7,362 bases of DNA from Spirochaetaceae bacterium (GTDB lineage: Bacteria > Spirochaetota > Spirochaetia > UBA9216): assembly GCA_028527945.1 (NCBI GenBank), contig JAQQAK010000195.1, forward strand, positions 1 through 7,362, read 5' to 3'. Each line of letters begins with the position of its first letter. Within the stretch, counting starts at the first letter, position 1. The position numbers and the translations under genes are program-made. The notes below the pieces were generated by a model, which saw nothing but the letters and a program-made list of their open reading frames with translations, was not told where the DNA came from and searched no databases. This document shows positions 1-6,153 of this stretch, one piece after another.

Positions 1-768
1 TAAATCTACGGCCCTGCTGTTTTCACTTCTTTCCGCAAAAGCAGTAAAATAGCCGCCAAGACTCTTTTCATAGTAAATAACATTTTTACCCGAAGGTTCT
101 TCATCAAGAAGTCTAAAACTTATATTGTCAGTTATTTCCTCCATACTATGATTAAAAACAATTTTTCCGTTATCAACGATCAATACCGGATCAATGAGAT
201 TTTCGACATCACGAACCTGATGGGTAGAGATTAGAATAACTCTGTCATCACTTGCGCCAGCTGCCGCAAGGCGTCTAAATTGACTCTTTGACGGAATATC
301 AAGACCATTGGTAGGTTCATCAAGGAGAAGAATCTTTGACCAGCTTGCAAGGCCAAAAGAGATCATAAACTTCTTTCTCTGCCCATATGACATTGAGCCA
401 AGCTTTTTACCTGAGTCAATATCAAACTCTTCAACACAGTCTGAAAAGAACTCCATGCTAAATCTTGGGTAAAAGGGAGAATAAAGCTTTACATATTCAT
501 TTCCGGTAATTCCTGGAAAAGCAAACTCTTCAGGAAGAAAATATATTTCAGAAAGCATTTCAGGAATTCTCTTAGAGGCATCAAACCCCATCGCAGAGCA
601 GCATCCGGCAGAAGGATATAATTCGCCGCTCATAAGTTTTAAAAGACTGGACTTACCTGCTCCATTCTTTCCAAGTAAACCATAAAGACCTGATCCTATT
701 TTCAAATTAAGATCATCAAACAATTTTTTCTTAGCATAACTAAACTCAAGATTTTTCACTTCAAGCAT
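1..768 (-). CDS. ABC transporter ATP-binding protein, YtrB-like (3' end outside window)
   Basis: Nucleotide-binding subunit of an ABC transporter, acting at the cytoplasmic face of the membrane; partner permease and substrate are not visible. The frame opens with ATG at 768 and stays open to the left edge (256 codons), so the C-terminus is missing. Visible motifs: Walker A GKNGAGKS (residues 33-40), signature MSYGQRKK (126-133), Walker B ILLLDEP (146-152) followed by the NGLD D-loop region, and the switch His in STHQ (183). The signature reads SYGQ rather than SGGQ, and the Q-loop glutamine position appears to be Glu (LPEE, 78-81); both are, to my knowledge, typical of YtrB/GntR-linked ATPases rather than signs of decay. 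A good ribosome binding site (GGAGG at 778-774) supports the start. It is the first gene after the promoter and dyad at 828-886, so it is probably controlled by a GntR/YtrA-type repressor encoded elsewhere, perhaps to the left. Family call is secure; the YtrB-like subgroup is inference. Confidence 0.9.
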   Translation of the reverse strand, partial: MLEVKNLEFSYAKKKLFDDLNLKIGSGLYGLLGKNGAGKSSLLKLMSGELYPSAGCCSAMGFDASKRIPEMLSEIYFLPEEFAFPGITGNEYVKLYSPFYPRFSMEFFSDCVEEFDIDSGKKLGSMSYGQRKKFMISFGLASWSKILLLDEPTNGLDIPSKSQFRRLAAAGASDDRVILISTHQVRDVENLIDPVLIVDNGKIVFNHSMEEITDNISFRLLDEEPSGKNVIYYEKSLGGYFTAFAERSENSRAVDL

Positions 769-827
769 TTGTTCCTCCAAATATTGGATTCGATTTTTAT
801 TACAAAGCAGTCCTACACTTCTCTCAC

Positions 828-857
828 ATTAGTGCACTATCTTACTAATACACTAAT
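828..857 (-). promoter_or_regulatory. Dyad-symmetric operator-like element over the transcription start of the ABC gene
   Basis: Perfect 7-bp inverted arms ATTAGTG (828-834) and CACTAAT (851-857) are separated by 16 bp; three further symmetric pairs lie inside (836/849, 838/847, 839/846). The element abuts the -10 box and covers roughly -6 to +24 of the predicted transcript, an ideal place for a repressor. The AGTG...CACT core resembles operators of GntR/YtrA regulators that control ABC-ATPase operons. The regulator assignment is inference; the symmetry is seen directly. Confidence 0.55.
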
Positions 858-886
858 AACATAAAACAAACTCTCAAAGTTGTCAA
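858..886 (-). promoter_or_regulatory. Sigma70-type promoter for the ABC transporter gene
   Basis: Reading the minus strand, a perfect -35 TTGACA (886-881) is followed after exactly 17 bp by -10 TATGTT (863-858). The start point would fall near 851, giving a leader of about 83 nt before the ATG at 768. This places the ABC gene in its own transcript rather than as a read-through product of the aat operon. In the rest of the aat/ABC gap I see no convincing intrinsic terminator for the upstream operon. Confidence 0.7.
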
Positions 887-948
887 TTGCTAAATTTCTT
901 TTTTGCGTATTTAGTTTTCAGAAGAACGCTAAAAGTTTTTATTTTGTC

Positions 949-1668
949 TTAATTTAATTCCCATTGGCCTCTAAGATCCGGAAGCTTTAGTAATTCATCA
1001 AGAAGAATCATATATTCTTGTCTGGGAATATTTTCAGCGCCAAAAGAAGCAAGATGCGGATTCATAATCTGGCAGTCAACAAGCTTGATTCCTCGCTTGC
1101 TTAATTCTCTCACCATAAAAATGAAAGCAGCCTTGGAAGAATCTGTTTCCTTTGAAAACATAGACTCACCAAAAAAGCACCCGCCAAGAGAAATTCCATA
1201 TAATCCGCCAACAAGAACAGGTTCAGAGTTACCATCCTCAGAGTCACTCATATAAGCCTCTATAGAATGTGCCCATCCCAGCTCATGAAGTTTTGTATAT
1301 GAGCTTATTATATCATCATTTATCCATGTGCCTTGTTCATGTTTTCGTTTTATTTTAGCGCAATTAGTAATAACGTCTTTAAAGTTAGAATCACTTTTAA
1401 TAATAAACTTACCGCTTTTTAAAGTCCGCTCCATCCTTTTTGACACGTGAAGCTTTTCTGGAAATAAAACACAACGCGGGTCAGGATTCCACCAAAGAAT
1501 AGGAAACTCATCATACCATGGAAAAACTCCCTGAGAATACGCTGACAAGAGCATACCTGGAGATAGGTTACCTCCCCAGGCAACAACTCCGTCTTCAGAA
1601 GCTTCTTCAGGTAAAGGAAAACTAATTCTGGTATTTTCATCGAGATAAGGAAATTCTTCAGAAGTCAC
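949..1668 (-). CDS. aat: Leucyl/phenylalanyl-tRNA--protein transferase
   Basis: Cytoplasmic enzyme that moves Leu or Phe from aminoacyl-tRNA onto proteins with N-terminal Arg or Lys, creating an N-degron for ClpS/ClpAP. At 239 residues it matches the family length. Diagnostic blocks: GGNLSPGMLLSAY..GVFPW (32-51), PILWWNPDPR (56-65), GTWI (113-116), GLYGISLGGCFFGESMFS (155-172) and LVDCQ (196-200). By alignment to the E. coli enzyme, Glu168, Asp198 and Gln200 take the places of catalytic Glu156, Asp186 and Gln188. A Ser/Asp/Glu-rich insert (about 141-149) lengthens the loop before the GLYG block. The start is GTG at 1668 with no evident Shine-Dalgarno; it lies 12 nt after the clpA stop and in the same frame, so translation probably depends on coupling to clpA. 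An ATG overlapping the clpA stop is out of frame and ends after 7 codons. Last gene of clpS-clpA-aat. Confidence 0.96.
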   Translation of the reverse strand: MTSEEFPYLDENTRISFPLPEEASEDGVVAWGGNLSPGMLLSAYSQGVFPWYDEFPILWWNPDPRCVLFPEKLHVSKRMERTLKSGKFIIKSDSNFKDVITNCAKIKRKHEQGTWINDDIISSYTKLHELGWAHSIEAYMSDSEDGNSEPVLVGGLYGISLGGCFFGESMFSKETDSSKAAFIFMVRELSKRGIKLVDCQIMNPHLASFGAENIPRQEYMILLDELLKLPDLRGQWELN

Positions 1669-1680
1669 AAAATACAGCCA

Positions 1681-3936
1681 TTATTCAATTTCAATAAAAA
1701 CAGCCCCGTCTTTCATGCGCGCGACAGTTTTTCCCCCTTTTGTAAGACGGCCAAATAAAACCTCATCAACAAAAAAGTTTTTAATCTCATCCTGAATAAT
1801 ACGTGAAATATTTCTGGCGCCGAATTCATAAGAATAACCATTCGACGCAAGATATGATTTACATTCATCAGTGATATCAAGAGTAATATTTTTTTCTAAA
1901 AGCTGAGCTTTAAAAACGTCAATTTCTTTATCAACTATTTTAAGAATAATATCATCAGAAAGCCTGTTAAACTTGATAATAGAATCAAGCCTGTTTCTAA
2001 ACTCAGGAGAGAATGTTTTTTCAACCGCTTCATTTATGGCAGATTCTGTTACAGTACTGTCACCAAAACCAATCAGAGTTTTACCAACTTCACGAGCCCC
2101 GGCATTAGAAGTCATAATTATTATAACATTCCTGAAATCTGCTTTTTTTCCATTATTATCAGTTAATGTTGCGTAATCCATTATTTGCAAAAGCACATTA
2201 AATATATCCTGATGAGCCTTTTCTATCTCATCCAGCAACAAAACAGCGTGAGGGCTTCTTCGAATCAAATCGGTCAATTGTCCTCCTTCTTCAAATCCGA
2301 CATAGCCAGGAGGAGAACCAATAAGCCTTGCGACTGTATGTTTTTCCTGATATTCACTCATATCAAAACGATGAAGAGGGACAGAAAGAGAAGAGGCCAA
2401 AGCTTTAGCGGTCTCTGTTTTTCCAACACCTGTGGGGCCGGCAAAGAGGAAAGATGCGACAGGTTTATCAGGATTTTTAAATCCGGCCCGACCGCGTCTT
2501 ACAGCCTTAACAATTAAATCCAAGGCAGAATCCTGACCAAATATAACAGAAGTCAATTCTGTTCCAAGATTTTTAAGTTTCTCAGCCTCAGAAGAGTTTA
2601 TTGATTTTTCAGGAACATTAGCTATTCTTGAAACTGTTTTTTCTATCTCAGAAGTAGATATTTTAAATGGCGGCTCTTTGTGGACCCTCATCCAGGCAGC
2701 AGCCTCATCTATAACATCTATAGCTGAATCAGGGTGAAAACGCTCTGTAATATACTGTTTTGATAAATCTACAGCTGCTTCAAGAGCTTCTTCATCATAG
2801 GCAACAGAGTGGTGTTTTTCAAAACCGGATTTTAATCCTCTCAATATTTCTATTGTTTCATCACGACCAGTTTCAAGCACTTCTACTTTTTGGAAACGGC
2901 GTAATAAAGCAGGCTCATTTTCAATAGTCTTTTTAAACTCCTGATATGTAGTAGAACCTATACAGCGAAGCTTTCCAGAAGCAAGAGCTGGTTTTAAAAG
3001 ATTTGCGGCATCAAGAGAGCCGCCAGAAACAGAACCAGCACCAATTATAGTATGTATTTCGTCTATAAAAAGGATTACATCTCCAGCCTCCTCTACTTCA
3101 GAAATAATATTTTTAATACGTTCTTCAAAATCTCCACGAAAACGTGTTCCTGCCACAAGACTGCCCATATCAAGAGATAATAATCTATATCCCTCTAAAA
3201 ATGAGGGGCAATTCTCAGATTTAATCATCAAGGCAATGCCTTCTGCTACAGCAGTTTTACCAGTGCCGGGATCTCCAACCAGAATTGGATTATTCTTAAG
3301 CTTTCTGCATAAAACTTCAGAAACTCTGTCCAGTAGAGTCTTTCGGCCAATAAATGCCTGTAAAAGCCCCTTTTCTGCTTTAGCGGTCAAATCTGTTGTA
3401 TATGCAGATAAAAAATTGTTCTTTTCTTTTCTAACAGAAGACTTAGCATGCTCATCATCCGGAGAAGAAAATGGTTCAAGTTCATCGCTGTTAAATAAAA
3501 TGTCGTCTTCATCTTCGTAAATACCATGAGATATTTTATCAAGTAAATTAAACCTGTTTATTCCAGCTCTCTTCATAAAATATGAGCTAAAAGATTTTTC
3601 TTCATCAAAAATTGAAACAAGAATATCTGACAAATCAAGAATTGATTTGGATGAAGCTTCTGTATGCTCAACAGCCCGTTCTATAACATCCTGAAATCCC
3701 AAAGTCTGTACGGGATCATCAACTTCTGAGGTGGGAACATTCTTCTTCAAATGATCTTCAAGTTGGACTATTAATTCATCAGGTTCAATTCCGCAAGCCT
3801 GAATGATAGCTCTTGGCTGAGAAAAGTATAGAGAGGCATAAAGCATATGCTCTGGTGTTATATATTCATGCTGTCGTTCTCTGGCGTCAAGATAGGCGGC
3901 ATTAAGCATGCCCTGAACATCTTCGCTTATTTCCAT
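1681..3936 (-). CDS. clpA: ATP-dependent Clp protease ATP-binding subunit ClpA
   Basis: AAA+ unfoldase that threads substrates into ClpP and takes N-degron proteins from ClpS. With the ATG at 3936 it has 751 residues, close to E. coli ClpA. Order of parts: Clp N-domain (about 1-138, with the HEYITPEHML-type helix), acidic linker (about 140-185), first AAA+ module with Walker A GDPGTGKT (221-228), Walker B LFIDE (289-293) and LLRRF arginine-finger region (344-348), then second module with Walker A GPTGVGKT (500-507), Walker B LLLDE (566-570), sensor-1 TSN (609-611) and sensor-2 GAR (706-708). The ClpP-docking tripeptide is IGF (622-624), where E. coli ClpA has IGL. There is no ClpB/ClpC middle coiled coil, which supports ClpA. 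A GTG at 3957 would add seven residues inside the clpS end; I prefer the ATG because GGAG lies 10 nt before it and one base separates it from the clpS stop. Confidence 0.95.
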   Translation of the reverse strand: MEISEDVQGMLNAAYLDARERQHEYITPEHMLYASLYFSQPRAIIQACGIEPDELIVQLEDHLKKNVPTSEVDDPVQTLGFQDVIERAVEHTEASSKSILDLSDILVSIFDEEKSFSSYFMKRAGINRFNLLDKISHGIYEDEDDILFNSDELEPFSSPDDEHAKSSVRKEKNNFLSAYTTDLTAKAEKGLLQAFIGRKTLLDRVSEVLCRKLKNNPILVGDPGTGKTAVAEGIALMIKSENCPSFLEGYRLLSLDMGSLVAGTRFRGDFEERIKNIISEVEEAGDVILFIDEIHTIIGAGSVSGGSLDAANLLKPALASGKLRCIGSTTYQEFKKTIENEPALLRRFQKVEVLETGRDETIEILRGLKSGFEKHHSVAYDEEALEAAVDLSKQYITERFHPDSAIDVIDEAAAWMRVHKEPPFKISTSEIEKTVSRIANVPEKSINSSEAEKLKNLGTELTSVIFGQDSALDLIVKAVRRGRAGFKNPDKPVASFLFAGPTGVGKTETAKALASSLSVPLHRFDMSEYQEKHTVARLIGSPPGYVGFEEGGQLTDLIRRSPHAVLLLDEIEKAHQDIFNVLLQIMDYATLTDNNGKKADFRNVIIIMTSNAGAREVGKTLIGFGDSTVTESAINEAVEKTFSPEFRNRLDSIIKFNRLSDDIILKIVDKEIDVFKAQLLEKNITLDITDECKSYLASNGYSYEFGARNISRIIQDEIKNFFVDEVLFGRLTKGGKTVARMKDGAVFIEIE

Positions 3937-3937
3937 A

Positions 3938-4249
3938 TTATTCTTTCTCCAAAACACATCTTAGCGGATATCCCTCGCTCCTGGCAAGTCTTTCAACTTG
4001 CTGAATCTTGGTAGCCGCAATATCATAAATATAAATTCCAGCAATACCTTTACCCTTTTTATGTACTTCCAGCATTATGTTTGTAGCCTCTGCCGGATTT
4101 TTATGAAAAATCTCTCTGAGTATATCAACAACAAAATCCATTGGTGTATAATGGTCATTCAATAAGACAACCTTATATATATCAGGCTCTTTTAGCTGCT
4201 CATTAGTCTCATCTATCACATTTGTATTGGTCTGATTTAATTTTGCCAT
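3938..4249 (-). CDS. clpS: ATP-dependent Clp protease adaptor protein ClpS
   Basis: Small N-recognin that binds bulky hydrophobic N-terminal residues and hands the protein to ClpA. At 103 residues it has the usual size: a polar flexible N-tail (1-22), then the core beginning YKVVLLNDHYTPMDFV (25-40), the LEVHKKGKGIAGIY block (60-73), the helix DIAATK (76-81) and the C-terminal PLRCVLEKE (95-103). Asn31, Asp32 and His63 match the E. coli Asn34, Asp35 and His66 that bind the free alpha-amino group, and Met37 matches the gatekeeper Met40. His33 replaces the second Asp of the usual NDD motif. First gene of the operon; the clpA ATG follows its stop after one base. No clear Shine-Dalgarno precedes the ATG; a TATTAT lies 6 nt upstream of it, so a very short or absent leader is possible. 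Confidence 0.96.
   Translation of the reverse strand: MAKLNQTNTNVIDETNEQLKEPDIYKVVLLNDHYTPMDFVVDILREIFHKNPAEATNIMLEVHKKGKGIAGIYIYDIAATKIQQVERLARSEGYPLRCVLEKE
3947..3950 (-). promoter_or_regulatory. Ribosome binding site that fixes the clpA start
   Basis: GGAG followed by AAAG on the minus strand, 10 nt upstream of the ATG at 3936 and lying inside the last codons of clpS. It falls after the alternative GTG at 3957 and could not serve it, so it favours the shorter ClpA. Confidence 0.6.
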
Positions 4250-4326
4250 ATCACTATAATATCCCGAATTCAGGGTTTTGAACCATATTTTCTACTAAAA
4301 ATATTTCTCTATTTTATTTAAAAACT

Positions 4327-4355
4327 TGGACATTTGTGCAAAAAAGTTTTATAAT
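4327..4355 (+). promoter_or_regulatory. Sigma70-type promoter of the OadA/PycB-like gene
   Basis: TGGACA (4327-4332), 17 bp, then a perfect TATAAT (4350-4355); predicted start near 4362 and a leader of about 44 nt. A near-palindrome (11 of 13 positions symmetric) sits at 4363-4375, right at the predicted start, and might be a regulator site, though its AT content makes chance likely. The purine-rich AAGGAAGGGA at 4394-4403 is a strong ribosome binding site for the ATG at 4406. The rest of the 4250-4405 divergent gap holds no convincing minus-strand promoter for clpS. Confidence 0.65.
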
Positions 4356-4405
4356 TTTCCTGCAATTATATATTGTTCCAAAAATAAATAACTAAGGAAG
4401 GGAAT

Positions 4406-6085
4406 ATGAAAAAACGAGTAGAATTCATGGTAACAGCCTTTCGTGATGGTTTTCAGTCAGCATACGGTGCAAGGGTTTTTACACCTGATTTCTTACCCGC
4501 TGTTGAAGCATGTGTAGATGCAGGAATGAATCATTTTGAAGCAGGTGGCGGAGCAAGATTCCAGTCATTATTCTTTTATTGTAATGAGAATGCTTTCGAC
4601 ATGATGGATTCCTTCAGAGAAGCGGCAGGACCTGATGCAAATCTTCAAACTCTTGCACGTGGTGTAAACGTGGTTGGCCTTGATTCCCAGTCTCGAGATA
4701 TTATCAATCTGCATGCAAAGATGTTTAAAAAACATGGCATGACAACAATTAGAAACTTTGACGCTCTTAATGACGTTAATAACCTGATTGATAGTGGTAA
4801 GGCTATACACGAAGCGGGTCTAAAACACGAAGTAACTGTAACAATGATGGAGCTTCCTCCTGGATGCAGCGGAGCTCATACAGCAGAGTTCTACATGGGT
4901 GTTTTAAAGGGAATTCTCGATGCAGGCATTCCTTTTGATTCAGTATGTTTCAAAGATGCTTCTGGTACAGGTGTACCTAGCAAGGTTTTCGAAACAATAA
5001 AAGGGGCCAGAGAGCTTCTTGGAAAAGATACAAGAATTGTATATCACACACATGAAACTGCCGGTATTAGTGTTGTTTCATGTAAGGCAGCTCTTGAAGC
5101 GGGCGCTGATCAGCTTGACCTTTCTATTGCTCCAGTTAGCGGAGGAACTTGTCAGCCGGATCTTATAACAATGTGGCATGCTCTTCGCGGAACAGATTTC
5201 GATCTTGGTATTGATATTAATAAAGTAATCAAGGCAGAAGAAGTTTTTAAAGACTGTATGAAAGACTACTTCAAGCCACCAGAGTCAGAAAGAGTAGAAC
5301 CAATAATTCCATTTTCACCAATGCCTGGCGGGGCACTTACAGCTAATACTCAGATGATGAGAGACAATAATTGTCTTGAGAGATTTCCTGAGGTAATTGC
5401 CGCAATGGGAGAAGTTGTAGAAAAGGGTGGTTTCGGAACTTCAGTTACTCCTGTTTCTCAGTTCTACTTCCAGCAGGCTTTCAATAACGTATTTTTTGGC
5501 CCATGGAAAAGAATTGCAGAAGGTTATGGAAAGATGGTTCTGGGTTATTTTGGTAAAACACCAGTTACTCCAGATGCTGAAATTATTGAAATGGCAAAAG
5601 CTCAGCTTAAGCTTGAACCTACAACAAGAAAAGCTGTAGATATTAACGATGATGATCCAAAGAAGGGTATTGCTCCGGCTAAAAAACTTCTTGAAGACAA
5701 TAATCTGCCACTTACTGATGAAAATATTTTTATTGCTGCAACCTGTAAAGAAAAGGGAATTACCTACCTTAAAGGTGAAGCAAAAACAATGGTTAGAAAG
5801 AATGTTGAGAAAAAAGAAGCTGCTCCTGCAGCAACAGCAGCTCCTTCTGCTCCGGCTCCAAGCCAGAGTGCAAGTTCTAACCTTTTGGCAGAAATTGCCG
5901 GTACAATAAGTGCTGTTTATAAAAAACCAGGAGATGCTGTATCTTTTGGTGAGCCTGTAATGGCATATCAGACAGGAAATGTGGAACTCCAGATTCCTGC
6001 TCTAAGCAATGGTACTTTAAAAACTGTTGATGTAGCAGTTGGCACTGCAATTACAGCAGGAAGTCTTCTTGCAACTATCGGTTAA
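4406..6085 (+). CDS. OadA/PycB-like carboxyltransferase with a biotinyl-type domain lacking the biotin lysine
   Basis: 559-residue relative of oxaloacetate decarboxylase alpha subunit and pyruvate carboxylase subunit B, which move CO2 between carboxybiotin and pyruvate/oxaloacetate. The HMGL-like TIM barrel spans roughly 1-290 and the PYC/OADA helical domain about 290-460; an Ala/Pro/Ser linker (about 466-489) leads to a biotinyl-like domain (490-559). Retained carboxyltransferase residues by motif: Asp14 and Gln17 (FRDGFQS; usual RDAHQS, so His is Phe16), Arg85 (LARGVN), Lys183 (FKDASG), His214 and His216 (HTHETAG) and Thr348 (VTPVSQ). The C-terminal domain keeps the fold pattern (GTISAVYKKPGDAVSFGEPV...) but has YQTGNVE where EAMKME is expected, so Asn525 occupies the biotinyl-lysine place. 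It therefore probably cannot carry its own biotin. Strong promoter and ribosome site, own terminator, no decarboxylase beta or gamma gene adjacent. Family certain; exact substrate and activity unknown. Confidence 0.88.
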   Translation: MKKRVEFMVTAFRDGFQSAYGARVFTPDFLPAVEACVDAGMNHFEAGGGARFQSLFFYCNENAFDMMDSFREAAGPDANLQTLARGVNVVGLDSQSRDIINLHAKMFKKHGMTTIRNFDALNDVNNLIDSGKAIHEAGLKHEVTVTMMELPPGCSGAHTAEFYMGVLKGILDAGIPFDSVCFKDASGTGVPSKVFETIKGARELLGKDTRIVYHTHETAGISVVSCKAALEAGADQLDLSIAPVSGGTCQPDLITMWHALRGTDFDLGIDINKVIKAEEVFKDCMKDYFKPPESERVEPIIPFSPMPGGALTANTQMMRDNNCLERFPEVIAAMGEVVEKGGFGTSVTPVSQFYFQQAFNNVFFGPWKRIAEGYGKMVLGYFGKTPVTPDAEIIEMAKAQLKLEPTTRKAVDINDDDPKKGIAPAKKLLEDNNLPLTDENIFIAATCKEKGITYLKGEAKTMVRKNVEKKEAAPAATAAPSAPAPSQSASSNLLAEIAGTISAVYKKPGDAVSFGEPVMAYQTGNVELQIPALSNGTLKTVDVAVGTAITAGSLLATIG

Positions 6086-6107
6086 TCCAATCACCATTAA
6101 TTAATAC

Positions 6108-6135
6108 AGGCGCCTTAAAAAAGGCGCCTTTTTTT
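6108..6135 (+). terminator. Intrinsic terminator of the OadA/PycB-like gene
   Basis: A perfect 9-bp stem AGGCGCCTT (6108-6116) and AAGGCGCCT (6121-6129) closes a 4-nt AAAA loop and runs into a T tract (6129-6135). It begins 22 nt after the stop codon. On the minus strand the hairpin also follows the convergent receptor-like gene ending at 6154, but without a good U tract (GTATTAATTAA), so termination in that direction would be weaker. Confidence 0.93.
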
Positions 6136-6153
6136 AACCTCAAAATAACAATT

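Larger units (their letters stand above)
769..948. other. Intergenic region between aat and the ABC transporter gene
   Basis: 180 bp containing the promoter (858-886), dyad (828-857) and ribosome binding site (773-778) of the ABC gene, described above. The remaining 887-948 part, downstream of aat, has only short weak pairings (for example TTTAG/CTAAA on the minus strand) and no intrinsic terminator I would defend. Confidence 0.6.

Noticed and set aside
901..940. Possible hairpin downstream of aat as a terminator
   Set aside because: Only 4-5 bp pairings with a large loop and no proper U tract.
1419..1640. Open frame of 73 codons inside aat
   Set aside because: Shadow of aat in another minus-strand frame; no ribosome site and no recognisable domain.
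1973..3520. Plus-strand open frames opposite clpA (1973-2176, 2185-2517, 3236-3520)
   Set aside because: Antisense shadows of a well-conserved gene, with low-complexity composition and no start signals.
3936..3957. GTG at 3957 as the clpA start
   Set aside because: It would place the start inside clpS with no ribosome site of its own, while the ATG at 3936 has GGAG 10 nt upstream and a homologous N-terminus.
4263..4277. CCC-GAATTC-A-GGG near-palindrome upstream of clpS
   Set aside because: Imperfect and short; a chance dyad in AT-rich sequence is as likely as an operator.
5427..5909. Plus-strand frames inside the OadA-like gene, including a Leu/Gln/Lys-rich 86-codon frame
   Set aside because: Out-of-frame readings of the conserved helical domain and the Ala/Pro linker; repetitive composition comes from GCA/GCT-rich codons.
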